Assembly: GCA_002314265.1 (NCBI GenBank)
Contig: DCEW01000042.1
Span: forward strand, 1-10,797
DNA length: 10,797 nucleotides
Source of the DNA: Flavobacteriales bacterium UBA1820
Lineage (GTDB): Bacteria > Bacteroidota > Bacteroidia > Flavobacteriales > UBA1820
Direction: 5' to 3'
Part shown: piece by piece, positions 1 to 10,797 of the stretch
Position numbering within the stretch: the stretch's first letter is position 1
Layout of the letters: every line of letters starts with the position of its first letter
Made by a program: the position numbers and the translations under genes
The notes under the pieces: generated by a model
The model's input: only the letters and a program-made list of their open reading frames with translations
The model's database searches: none
Told to the model about the DNA's origin: nothing

Positions 1-37
1 CGGACGCTTGCCCGCACAATAGAATAATCGGACGGAC

Positions 38-1705
38 TCAATACGCGTTGTCGTGAACCCCCTTCACGGCACGGCCGCTCGGGTCGTTCAGGTTGCGGAA
101 CGACTCGTCCCAAGCCAGGGCTTCCGCCGTAGAACAAGCCACCGAGGGCACCGAAGGCACGGTCAACGCCGCACTGCCGCTGGGGAAATGCTCCTCGAAA
201 ATGCTGCGGTAGAAGTACTCCTCCTTGTTGCGGGGCGGATTGACCGGAAAACGCCGGGCCGCCGAAGCCATCTGCTGATCGGAGACCTGCGAAGTGGCAA
301 CTGCCTTGAGCGAATCGATCCAGTTGTATCCCACCCCATCGGAGAACTGCTCCTTCTGCCGCCATACCACCTCGGCAGGCAGCATATCCTCGAAAGCCTC
401 GCGGAGGATCTTCTTTTCGATCGTCTTCCCGGGAGCCATCTTCGCCGCAGGGTTCAACCGCATGGCCACGTCCAGGAATTCCTTGTCCAGGAAAGGCACG
501 CGCCCCTCCACGCCCCACGCCGCCAGGCTCTTGTTGGCCCGCAGACAGTCGTAGAGGTACAGCTTGCTGATCTTGCGCACCGTCTCCTCGTGGAAAGCCC
601 GGGCATCGGGCGCCTTGTGGAAATACAGATAGCCGCCGAACACCTCGTCCGCACCCTCGCCGCTGAGCACCATCTTGATCCCCATGCTCTTGATCACGCG
701 GGCCAGGAGGTACATCGGGGTCGAAGCGCGCACGGTGGTCACATCGTACGTCTCGATGAAGTAGATCACATCGCGGATCGCATCGAGACCCTCCTGCACC
801 GTGTAGTGGATCTCATGATGCACCGTTCCGATGTGTTCGGCCACCTTTCTGGCTGCGGCCAGATCCGGAGCCCCTTTCAGCCCCACGGCAAACGAGTGGA
901 GCTGCGGCCACCACGCCTCGGTGCGGCCTTCGTTTTCGATACGCTTGGAGGCGTATTTCTTGGCTACCGCCGAAATGATGGACGAGTCCAGTCCCCCCGA
1001 AAGCAGCACTCCGTACGGCACGTCGCTCATCAGCTGCCGGCGGACCGCCTCTTCGAGTGCGTGGCGAAGGCTTGCCACATCGGCCGGGTTGTCCTTCACG
1101 TTGTCGTACTCCATCCAATCGCGGCGATACCAGCGGGTCATTTTCCCCTCCCGGCTCCAGTAGTAATGTCCCGGGAGAAAGACTTCGTACTCGTCGGCAA
1201 AACCTTCCAAACCCTTGAGTTCCGAGCAGACCATCACATGCCCTTCGCGGTCGCGGCCGATGTACAGGGGGATCACCCCGATGGGGTCGCGGGCAATGAG
1301 GTATTCGTCCTTTTCCTTGTCGTAAAGGGCGAAAGCGTAGATCCCGTTGAGGTCTTCCAGGAAGTCGATGCCCTTTTCCCGGTAGAGCGCCAGGATCACC
1401 TCGCAGTCCGAACCGGTCTGGAACTCGTATTTCCCCTTCAACTGCTCGCGCAATTCGCGGTGATTGTAGATCTCTCCGTTCACGCACAGCACCTGTGCCC
1501 CGTCGGGGCTGATCAGGGGCTGTCCGCCGGAAGCCGGGTCCACGATCGAAAGGCGTTCGTGAGCCAACACGGCCGAGCCGCCGCAGTAGATACCGCTCCA
1601 GTCCGGTCCGCGATGGCGGATGGTTTTACTCATCTGCAGGGCCTTGCTGCGCATGGATTCCGCTTGCCCTGTCTGGATATTGAAAATAGCTGTGATTCCG
1701 CACAT
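38..1705 (-). CDS. asnB: Asparagine synthase (glutamine-hydrolysing), AsnB
   Basis: This 555-residue cytosolic enzyme makes asparagine from aspartate, glutamine and ATP, releasing glutamate, AMP and PPi. The N-terminal class II glutaminase domain (about residues 1-190) begins MCGI, so Cys2 is the nucleophile. Arg51 in RLSIVD, the VNGEIYN motif (Asn76-Glu78) and Asp100 in GSDCE match the glutamine-binding residues of the family. The synthetase domain (about 210-510) carries the PP-loop SGGLDSS at 236-242, then LSGEGADEVFGGY and VEGRVPFLD, both typical of AsnB. Length is nearly identical to E. coli AsnB (554 residues). The start is fixed because Cys2 must follow the initiator Met. It is the last gene of gltB-gltD-asnB, 44 bp after gltD, with no promoter-like sequence seen in the gap. 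The 37 bases after its stop show no terminator hairpin, so the operon may continue or end beyond the window. Confidence 0.97.
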   Translation of the reverse strand: MCGITAIFNIQTGQAESMRSKALQMSKTIRHRGPDWSGIYCGGSAVLAHERLSIVDPASGGQPLISPDGAQVLCVNGEIYNHRELREQLKGKYEFQTGSDCEVILALYREKGIDFLEDLNGIYAFALYDKEKDEYLIARDPIGVIPLYIGRDREGHVMVCSELKGLEGFADEYEVFLPGHYYWSREGKMTRWYRRDWMEYDNVKDNPADVASLRHALEEAVRRQLMSDVPYGVLLSGGLDSSIISAVAKKYASKRIENEGRTEAWWPQLHSFAVGLKGAPDLAAARKVAEHIGTVHHEIHYTVQEGLDAIRDVIYFIETYDVTTVRASTPMYLLARVIKSMGIKMVLSGEGADEVFGGYLYFHKAPDARAFHEETVRKISKLYLYDCLRANKSLAAWGVEGRVPFLDKEFLDVAMRLNPAAKMAPGKTIEKKILREAFEDMLPAEVVWRQKEQFSDGVGYNWIDSLKAVATSQVSDQQMASAARRFPVNPPRNKEEYFYRSIFEEHFPSGSAALTVPSVPSVACSTAEALAWDESFRNLNDPSGRAVKGVHDNAY

Positions 1706-1749
1706 GGTGTGAAAGAGTATTTTAGAAATTTAGCGTTGCGTAAGTATTT

Positions 1750-3183
1750 TTATCGTTCGTGCTGTTTTTTCAGATAACGGTCGATCTCCCGAGCCGCTTT
1801 TTGTCCTGAAGCCATCGCCCGCACCACCAGCGAAGCGCCGCTGACGGCATCGCCCGCCGCGAACACCTTGTCCGTACCGGTGAAAAGCGAGGCATCCACC
1901 GCAATATTGCCCCGGACGTCCGTTGCCAGGGAGAGCTGCGATACCGGGCCGTCCTGACGGGGCGAAACGAAGCCCATGGCCAGAAAGACCAGATCGGCGG
2001 GGATCACTTCCGTCTTTCCCGTTTTCTTCATCTGCGGCCGTCCGCCCTGCGCAGGGGTTTCCCAGACGACCTGTTCGAGCTCCACTCCGACGAGTTTTCC
2101 TTCTTGCCCGACAAAACGGTTGGTAGCTAAACTCCAACGGCGGATACATCCCTCTTCGTGGCTGCTGGAGGTCTTGAGTACCTGCGGATACATGGGCCAA
2201 GGGGTCTTCGGATTGTAACCCTGCGGGGGAGCCGGCATGATCTCGATCTGGGTAATGCTCTTGGCGCCATGACGTACAGCCGTCCCCACGCAATCCGAAC
2301 CGGTATCCCCGCCGCCGATCACCACCACGTGCTTGCCCCGGGCGTCGATCCGTTTCTCGGGCGGCAGGTCGATGCCTTGCAGCACCCGGTTCTGCATGCC
2401 GAGCAATTCCAAGGCGAAATGCACCCCCGGGAGTTCCCGTCCCGGCACCGGCAGGTCGCGCGGCACTTCAGCACCGATGGCCAGGCACACCGCGTCGTAT
2501 TCGCCGATGAGCCCCTCCATCGGGAGGTCTTTTCCCACGGCCGCGCCGGTCTTGAACACGATGCCTTCCTGCTCCATCAGACGGATGCGGCGGTCGACGA
2601 TCTTCTTGCTCAACTTGAAGTTCGGTATCCCGAAGCGCAGCAGTCCTCCAGGTAGTTCATCCTTTTCATACACCGTGACGGTGTATCCCTTGCGGTTCAA
2701 GCGGTTGGCAGCCGCCAGTCCGGCCGGTCCGCTGCCCACTACCGCGACCTTCAGGCCGTTGCGCACCGGGGCGACCGGCTTGACATAGCCCTCGCGGAAA
2801 GCTGTCTCGGCAATGGCCGCTTCGTTTTCGCGGATGGTAACCGGTTCGTCGGCCGAGAGTTTGAGCACGCAGCTCTTCTCGCACAGCGCCGGGCAGATGC
2901 GTCCGGTGAACTCCGGAAAATCACAGGTTTGCTCCAGGATGCGGTAAGCCTCCTCGAAACGCCCCCGGTAGAGCAAATCCTGCCATTCGGGCTGACGGTT
3001 GCCCACCGGACAGGCCCAGTGGCAAAAAGGCACCCCGCAGTCCATGCAGCGGGAGGCTTGCTTGCGCCGGTCGGAGGTATTGAGGGTCTGTTCGACTTCG
3101 CTGTAATCGTGTATGCGGTCATGTACCGGACGGTAACCTGCTTCGAGCCGGTGCACGGTCAGAAATGCTTTCGGATCTCCCAT
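1750..3183 (-). CDS. gltD: Glutamate synthase (NADPH) small subunit, GltD
   Basis: This 477-residue iron-sulfur flavoprotein passes electrons from NAD(P)H through FAD and 4Fe-4S clusters to GltB, where glutamine and 2-oxoglutarate become two glutamates. The N-terminal region holds two cysteine groups for the clusters: Cys46, Cys49, Cys54, Cys58 (CMDCGVPFCHWACP), then Cys97, Cys101, Cys105 (ICPALCEKSC). The FAD-binding Rossmann motif is VVGSGPAGLAAAN at about 148-160, and the nucleotide-binding motif VVIGGGDTGSDC lies at about 287-298. A C-terminal FAAGDAVSGASLV segment is the usual second flavin contact. Length fits the family. It lies 51 bp after gltB and 44 bp before asnB on the same strand, consistent with one transcript. 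A distant relative is the dihydropyrimidine dehydrogenase N-terminal module, but position directly after gltB settles the call. Confidence 0.97.
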   Translation of the reverse strand: MGDPKAFLTVHRLEAGYRPVHDRIHDYSEVEQTLNTSDRRKQASRCMDCGVPFCHWACPVGNRQPEWQDLLYRGRFEEAYRILEQTCDFPEFTGRICPALCEKSCVLKLSADEPVTIRENEAAIAETAFREGYVKPVAPVRNGLKVAVVGSGPAGLAAANRLNRKGYTVTVYEKDELPGGLLRFGIPNFKLSKKIVDRRIRLMEQEGIVFKTGAAVGKDLPMEGLIGEYDAVCLAIGAEVPRDLPVPGRELPGVHFALELLGMQNRVLQGIDLPPEKRIDARGKHVVVIGGGDTGSDCVGTAVRHGAKSITQIEIMPAPPQGYNPKTPWPMYPQVLKTSSSHEEGCIRRWSLATNRFVGQEGKLVGVELEQVVWETPAQGGRPQMKKTGKTEVIPADLVFLAMGFVSPRQDGPVSQLSLATDVRGNIAVDASLFTGTDKVFAAGDAVSGASLVVRAMASGQKAAREIDRYLKKQHER

Positions 3184-3234
3184 ATTTTCGGATGATGTTG
3201 TCTAGATTCGTTTTTCCCTTTTTGTTTGTCTGGA

Positions 3235-7746
<4,512 letters not shown>

Positions 7747-7819
7747 GTCTTCAAAATCTTTTATAACCACACACTCTGAGATTGATGTTTTTCCCCTCGG
7801 GAAGCAAAAACCCCGAAAA

Positions 7820-7857
7820 GAGAAAATGCCTGCCGCAAGTGCGGCAGGCATTTTCTC
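7820..7857 (-). terminator. Attenuator-type intrinsic terminator in the gltB leader
   Basis: A perfect inverted repeat has 17-bp arms (7841-7857 and 7820-7836; minus-strand 5' arm GAGAAAATGCCTGCCGC) around the 4-nt loop ACTT. Ten consecutive core pairs are TGCCTGCCGC/GCGGCAGGCA. On the minus strand the 3' arm runs into ATTTTCTC and then TTTTC, giving the T-rich tail of a Rho-independent terminator. It lies between the predicted promoter and gltB, 73 bases before the gltB start, where a plain terminator would shut off the operon. That position is best explained by conditional termination. The stem is A-rich on one side and T-rich on the other, so it could also terminate plus-strand transcripts, but no plus-strand gene ends here. 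Confidence 0.8.
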
Positions 7858-7878
7858 CAAATGAACACGAACCACAAC

Positions 7879-7953
7879 TCACGGCCGGGCGTCCGGAATG
7901 GACTTCCTGGTGGAATTATTGTTGCGCATAATATTCATTGTGGAGGTTTTCAT
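7879..7953 (-). CDS. Asn-rich 24-residue leader peptide upstream of gltB
   Basis: A short frame beginning MKTSTMNIMR continues NNN, then STRKSIPDARP and a TGA stop. Four of its 24 residues are asparagine: Asn7 (AAT) and the run Asn11-13 (AAC AAT AAT, 7923-7915). It starts about 17 bases after the predicted transcription start, and its stop lies 21 bases before a strong terminator-like hairpin. That is the arrangement of leader peptides in ribosome-dependent attenuators. The peptide itself probably has no function; its codons would report charged tRNA-Asn. GAAGGAA lies directly before the first ATG, closer than an ideal Shine-Dalgarno, and ATGs at codons 6 and 9 are alternative starts. All of these keep the Asn run. 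It is in the same frame as gltB, with only this TGA between them. Asn sensing is inferred from codon content and from asnB in the operon. The frame could still be chance in an AT-rich region. Confidence 0.6.
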   Translation of the reverse strand: MKTSTMNIMRNNNSTRKSIPDARP

Positions 7954-7976
7954 TTCCTTCGTTGTTGAACCGGCAA

Positions 7977-7984
7977 CAAATGTA
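7977..7984 (-). promoter_or_regulatory. Candidate -7 box of the gltB-gltD-asnB promoter (TACATTTG)
   Basis: The minus strand reads TACATTTG, an exact match to the Bacteroidota -7 consensus TAnnTTTG recognised by the primary sigma factor. The -33 element is imperfect: TTTTC at 8008-8004 lies about 19 bases upstream, where TTTG would be expected. Transcription would start near 7970, leaving a leader of about 17 bases before the ATG of the Asn-rich frame and about 225 bases before gltB. I saw no other exact TAnnTTTG between here and gltB. Confidence 0.6.
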
Positions 7985-8009
7985 CGGAAATATTGGAATA
8001 CGAGAAAAG

Positions 8010-8023
8010 TTTTTTGCAAAAAA
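8010..8023. repeat. Perfect 14-bp palindrome T6-GC-A6 in the divergent region
   Basis: The sequence TTTTTTGCAAAAAA is a perfect palindrome. It lies about 40 bases upstream of the predicted gltB transcription start, just upstream of the expected -33 position, and about 200 bases before asnS. That placement fits an operator or an UP-like A/T tract serving the gltB promoter. No regulator can be named, and A/T tracts of this kind also arise by chance in AT-rich spacers. Confidence 0.35.
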
Positions 8024-8216
8024 TCGACAACGAAACATTGTTTTGTATTTTTTAACATAAAAAACTCATCCACTCCTGCCAACTTCCGTCCTATTTTCCC
8101 CGCCCGGGAGTATGTTTTCCGGGAAAAAATCCTCAATTTTGCGGGAGAAAAACAGCGCACACTGCGCGTTTTATACTTACATTGCCAACAAAACAAAGAG
8201 CAGAACGAAAAAAAAC

Positions 8217-9644
8217 ATGAAACGCATCGAGGTAAAGGACATCCTCGCGGGAGGATACGTAGGAAAGCAGGTAAAGGTAATGGGATGGGCACGGACCTTC
8301 CGCAACGACCGGTTTATCGCCCTCAATGACGGATCGAACGTCCAAAACCTGCAATGTGTCGTACCCGAAGGCCTGCTGACCCCCCAACAGAAGATCTATG
8401 CCGGCACGTGTCTGGCCGTCGAAGGAACGGTAGTCGAGAGCCAGGGGAAAGGCCAGGCGTACGAGGTGCAAGCCACCGGCGTCGAGATCCTCGGCCAGGC
8501 CGATCCTGCCGAATATCCCCTGCAGCCCAAAGCCCATTCGATGGAGTTCCTCCGCGAAATCGCCCACCTGCGTGTGCGCACCAACCTCTTCGGAGCAGTG
8601 ATGCGCGTGCGCTCCGTCACGGCGCAGGCCGTCCACCGGTATTTCGCCTCGAAGGGTTTCTTTTACTTCAATGCCCCCATCATCACCGGTTCGGACTGCG
8701 AAGGTGCCGGTGAGATGTTCGGCGTATCGGTGCTCTCCCACGACAACCCTCCGCGCCGCGAGGACGGCAAGACGGATTTCTCGAAAGACTTCTTCGGCCG
8801 GCAGACCAACCTGACGGTGTCCGGTCAGCTCGAAGCCGAAACCTATGCCCTGGCACTGGGCAAGGTGTACACCTTCGGGCCGACGTTCCGCGCCGAAAAC
8901 TCCAACACTTCGCGCCACCTGGCCGAGTTCTGGATGATCGAACCCGAAGTGGCGTTCCTCGAACTGGAAGAAAACATGGACCTGGCCGAGGACTTTATCA
9001 AGAGCGTGATCCGCGACGTGATGGAACACTGCAAGGACGACCTGGCCTTCCTCGACGAGCGTTTCCTGAAGACCGAAAGTCAGAAACCCTCGTCCGAACG
9101 CTCGGAGATGGGACTGCTCGAAAAATTGAACTTCGTGCTGCAACACGATTTCCAGCGGGTAAGCTACACCGAGGCCATCGACATCCTGGCTTCGAGCAAA
9201 CAAGCCAAAAAGAACAAATTCAAATTCCCCATCACCGGTTGGGGCATGGACCTGCAGAGCGAGCACGAACGCTACCTGGTGGAAAAACACTTCGGTCGTC
9301 CGGTCATCCTGTACGACTACCCGGCCGAGATCAAGGCTTTCTACATGCGGATGAACCCCGACGGAAAAACCGTCCGCGCCATGGACGTGCTGTTCCCCGG
9401 GATCGGCGAAATCGTCGGCGGAAGCCAGCGCGAGGAACGTCTGGATGTGCTCACCCAGCGGATGGAAGCCCTCGGCATGAACCAGCAGGAACTCTGGTGG
9501 TACCTCGACACCCGCCGCTTCGGCACCGCTCCCCACTCGGGATTCGGACTGGGCTTCGAACGCCTGGTACAGTTCGTTACCGGCATGAGCAACATCCGGG
9601 ATGTCATCCCGTTCCCGCGCTATCCCCAGAACGCCGAATTCTGA
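8217..9644 (+). CDS. asnS: Asparagine--tRNA ligase, AsnS
   Basis: This 475-residue class II aminoacyl-tRNA synthetase attaches asparagine to tRNA-Asn using ATP in the cytosol. The N-terminal OB-fold (about residues 15-105, beginning [13 protein letters not shown]) binds the anticodon. Class II motif 2 is [16 protein letters not shown] starting at residue 220, with the ATP-contacting Arg225. Motif 3 is [11 protein letters not shown] starting at 442, with Arg449. The [15 protein letters not shown] stretch and overall length (E. coli AsnS has 466 residues) favour AsnS over aspartyl-tRNA synthetase, which is usually near 590 and carries a large GAD insertion. The ATG at 8217 was chosen because an in-frame ATG at 8112 would add 35 low-complexity residues before the OB-fold. 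Its purine-rich leader (GAACGAAAAAAAAC) is typical of Bacteroidota. It is divergent from gltB-gltD-asnB and supplies the Asn-tRNA that the candidate leader peptide would sense. Confidence 0.96.
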   Translation: MKRIEVKDILAGGYVGKQVKVMGWARTFRNDRFIALNDGSNVQNLQCVVPEGLLTPQQKIYAGTCLAVEGTVVESQGKGQAYEVQATGVEILGQADPAEYPLQPKAHSMEFLREIAHLRVRTNLFGAVMRVRSVTAQAVHRYFASKGFFYFNAPIITGSDCEGAGEMFGVSVLSHDNPPRREDGKTDFSKDFFGRQTNLTVSGQLEAETYALALGKVYTFGPTFRAENSNTSRHLAEFWMIEPEVAFLELEENMDLAEDFIKSVIRDVMEHCKDDLAFLDERFLKTESQKPSSERSEMGLLEKLNFVLQHDFQRVSYTEAIDILASSKQAKKNKFKFPITGWGMDLQSEHERYLVEKHFGRPVILYDYPAEIKAFYMRMNPDGKTVRAMDVLFPGIGEIVGGSQREERLDVLTQRMEALGMNQQELWWYLDTRRFGTAPHSGFGLGFERLVQFVTGMSNIRDVIPFPRYPQNAEF

Positions 9645-9707
9645 TCGCAGCCTGCAAGGGGGCAGATAGAAAAAGCAAGCTTTGAACAAGAAAAATACCC
9701 GGCAGAT

Positions 9708-10439
9708 ATGAAAAGGTTGTGGAAAAAGACCGTATGGCTTCTGACCTTGTCCCTGATGGCGGGGACGGCCATTCCGGCCTGCGCACAGGATACGGAAAGC
9801 CTGGTGCGCAACCTGGTGAGCGGAAAGGGAGGCAACTACCTGGACGACCAGTTGTACATCTCCCTGGCATACAACATCCTCGTGTCCACACCCCAGGGCA
9901 TGAAAACCTACTCCTTTCCCAACACCCTGTCGCTGGGATACATCCGCGACATTCCGCTGAACGCGCGCCGGAACATCGGCTTGGGAGCCGGGATCGGACT
10001 CTCATACCACCAGTACTATTCCAACCTGGCCATGACCCGGAGTGCCAGCGGAGTTCCCCAGATCGCCATGATGGAGAGCGACGAATACAAGTCCAGCCGC
10101 TTTGCCCTGCAAACGCTCGACATCCCGATCCAGGTGCGTTTCCGGGGTTCGACGGCCGAGCGGTACGATTTCTGGCGGGTGTATGCCGGCGTAACCGTCT
10201 CGTGGGTCATCAAGGACTATGCCACCCTGAACAACGGCACTTTCAAAGTGCGGTACTACAACCTTCCATACCTGCAAAACTGGCTCTTTACAGCCAATCT
10301 TCAGGTAGGCTACGGAAAGTTCACCCTTCGAGCCGACTACACGCTCAACCCCTTGTTCCGCTCCTCCCGCACGGGCGACATTCCGGGACTGGGCGATACG
10401 CGCAGCATCAGCCTGGGTCTGCTGGTCTATATCCTGTAA
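9708..10439 (+). CDS. porT: PorT-family outer-membrane beta-barrel protein
   Basis: This 243-residue secreted protein is predicted to sit in the outer membrane. Residues 1-26 form a signal peptide: Lys/Arg at 2-7, a hydrophobic core at 9-22, and an AxA cleavage site (A24-C25-A26 before QDT). Cys25 could be misread as a lipobox, but its context suits signal peptidase I better. The mature part has alternating aromatic strands and ends in a hydrophobic strand (SLGLLVYIL), as beta-barrels do. Several segments match my recollection of the PorT/SprT family of the type IX secretion and gliding machinery: DDQLYISLAYN near the N-terminus, GYIRDIPLNARRNIGLGAG, LDIPIQVRFRGSTAE followed by FWRVYAG, and LNPLF near the C-terminus. 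Family length (about 240) also fits. It follows asnS by 63 bp and is probably co-transcribed. Whether this organism has a working type IX system cannot be judged from this window, and the gene symbol is tentative. Confidence 0.75.
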   Translation: MKRLWKKTVWLLTLSLMAGTAIPACAQDTESLVRNLVSGKGGNYLDDQLYISLAYNILVSTPQGMKTYSFPNTLSLGYIRDIPLNARRNIGLGAGIGLSYHQYYSNLAMTRSASGVPQIAMMESDEYKSSRFALQTLDIPIQVRFRGSTAERYDFWRVYAGVTVSWVIKDYATLNNGTFKVRYYNLPYLQNWLFTANLQVGYGKFTLRADYTLNPLFRSSRTGDIPGLGDTRSISLGLLVYIL

Positions 10440-10458
10440 CCCGAACGAACTCCCTGTC

Positions 10459-10761
10459 ATGACACGCCCTGAAAACAAAACACCCGGATGGATGACCGCA
10501 ACCCTTTGGGGGGCCACGCTCGCCGTGGCGCTGCTGGCCATCCTGCTTCCGTTTTTTTCCTCCTCTGCTGACTCACAGCAGAAAAGCGGAGACATCTTCA
10601 CCCTGCCCTTCCTGCTGATGTGCATCGCCGGCGGGGCAGGCGGAGCCTTGTACCACCGAATCACCGACCGGGAAAATCCGCGCGGATGGCATCGCCCGGC
10701 AGGAGCTTTGGTTTACTTGCTCCTGGTGGCAGCGGCGTTTGCCTTGTCGATGAACGTATAA
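10459..10761 (+). CDS. Small three-helix inner-membrane protein, unknown function
   Basis: I do not recognise this 100-residue protein. Three hydrophobic segments are visible: about 12-33 (LWGATLAVALLAILLPFF), 47-65 (FTLPFLLMCIAGGAGGALYH, glycine-rich) and 81-98 (GALVYLLLVAAAFAL). The loops are short: SSSADSQQKSGD between helices 1 and 2, and a charged loop HRITDRENPRGWHRP between helices 2 and 3. There is no signal peptide cleavage site and no catalytic motif. The ATG lies 19 bp after the porT-family stop, so the two are probably co-transcribed and perhaps translationally linked. GC content and codon use look like those of its neighbours. The frame is well supported as coding by its hydrophobic pattern and spacing, but nothing points to a specific role. 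Confidence 0.7.
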   Translation: MTRPENKTPGWMTATLWGATLAVALLAILLPFFSSSADSQQKSGDIFTLPFLLMCIAGGAGGALYHRITDRENPRGWHRPAGALVYLLLVAAAFALSMNV

Positions 10762-10774
10762 CGAAACGATCCTT

Positions 10775-10791
10775 CGCCTCTGCGTTAGGCG
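10775..10791 (+). terminator. Possible hairpin after the last plus-strand gene
   Basis: Arms CGCCT and AGGCG flank a 7-base loop, 13 bases after the stop of the small membrane protein. A terminator would fit here, but the stem is short. The window ends 6 bases later, before any T-tract could be seen. Confidence 0.2.
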
Positions 10792-10797
10792 TGCAAA

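Larger units (their letters stand above)
7747..8216. other. 470-bp divergent control region between gltB and asnS
   Basis: This AT-rich stretch separates the leftward gltB operon from the rightward asnS unit. Its gltB-proximal half holds, in minus-strand order, a promoter box, an Asn-rich leader frame and a strong hairpin, each listed separately. Its asnS-proximal half (about 7985-8216) holds a T6GCA6 palindrome at 8010-8023 and two weaker inverted repeats: CCCGG/CCGGG at 8103-8107 and 8119-8123, and GCGCA/TGCGC at 8155-8159 and 8163-8167. I could not pick a convincing asnS promoter. TATTTTTT at 8046-8053 and TACATTG at 8178-8184 are imperfect matches to TAnnTTTG, and neither has a well-spaced TTTG upstream. 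No tRNA or known riboswitch was recognised. Confidence 0.8.

Noticed and set aside
7791..7803. Small hairpin TTCCC/GGGAA between the terminator and gltB
   Set aside because: Only 5 bp with a 3-nt loop. It might affect mRNA structure, but nothing supports a specific role.
7820..7857. The strong hairpin as an ordinary terminator between converging genes
   Set aside because: The flanking genes diverge, so no transcript needs to end here. Its place between the gltB promoter box and gltB fits attenuation instead.
7747..7875. GltB start at the GTG at 7875
   Set aside because: It would place the nucleophile Cys behind a 62-residue propeptide and translate through the terminator stem. The ATG at 7746 gives a normal 19-residue propeptide.
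7980..8060. A 26-codon plus-strand frame (starts MYGNIGIREK, three scattered Asn) as a possible asnS leader peptide
   Set aside because: It overlaps the predicted gltB promoter, its Asn codons are not consecutive, no terminator follows it, and no promoter is visible before it.
8112..8216. In-frame 35-residue N-terminal extension of AsnS from the ATG at 8112
   Set aside because: The extension is low-complexity, and bacterial AsnS begins directly before the OB-fold. The ATG at 8217 gives the normal length.
10564..10582. Inverted repeat TCTGCTG/CAGCAGA
   Set aside because: It lies inside the coding sequence of the small membrane protein, has 7-bp arms and no T-tract, and is probably chance.

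Overview
The window comes from a GC-rich member of the Bacteroidota, probably Bacteroidales. The evidence is an outer-membrane protein of the PorT family (known from Bacteroidota), Bacteroides-like GltB, GltD and AsnB proteins, AT-rich leaders with little Shine-Dalgarno sequence, and an exact match to the Bacteroidota -7 promoter element TAnnTTTG. The genus cannot be fixed from the sequence. Rikenellaceae/Alistipes-like GC content is compatible but unproven.

Layout: two divergent transcription units flank a 470-bp intergenic region. Leftward (minus strand) runs gltB (7746-3235), gltD (3183-1750) and asnB (1705-38), with gaps of 51 and 44 bp, so this is almost certainly one operon. Rightward (plus strand) runs asnS (8217-9644), a porT-family gene (9708-10439) and a small three-helix membrane protein (10459-10761), with gaps of 63 and 19 bp.

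The left operon forms one metabolic unit. GltBD makes glutamate from glutamine and 2-oxoglutarate, and AsnB uses glutamine and aspartate to make asparagine. The gene at the head of the divergent unit, asnS, encodes the enzyme that charges tRNA-Asn.

The most interesting part is the control region. On the minus strand, in order, it holds an exact TAnnTTTG box (7984-7977), a 24-codon open frame rich in asparagine codons with a run of three (7953-7879, Asn11-13), a perfect 17-bp inverted repeat with a 4-nt loop followed by a T-rich stretch (7857-7820), and then gltB. This is the architecture of a translation-coupled transcription attenuator that would sense charged tRNA-Asn and control glutamate and asparagine synthesis. 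A possible competing (antiterminator) pairing joins the end of the leader frame to the loop and 3' arm of the terminator. The layout is read directly from the sequence; the asparagine-sensing function is inference.
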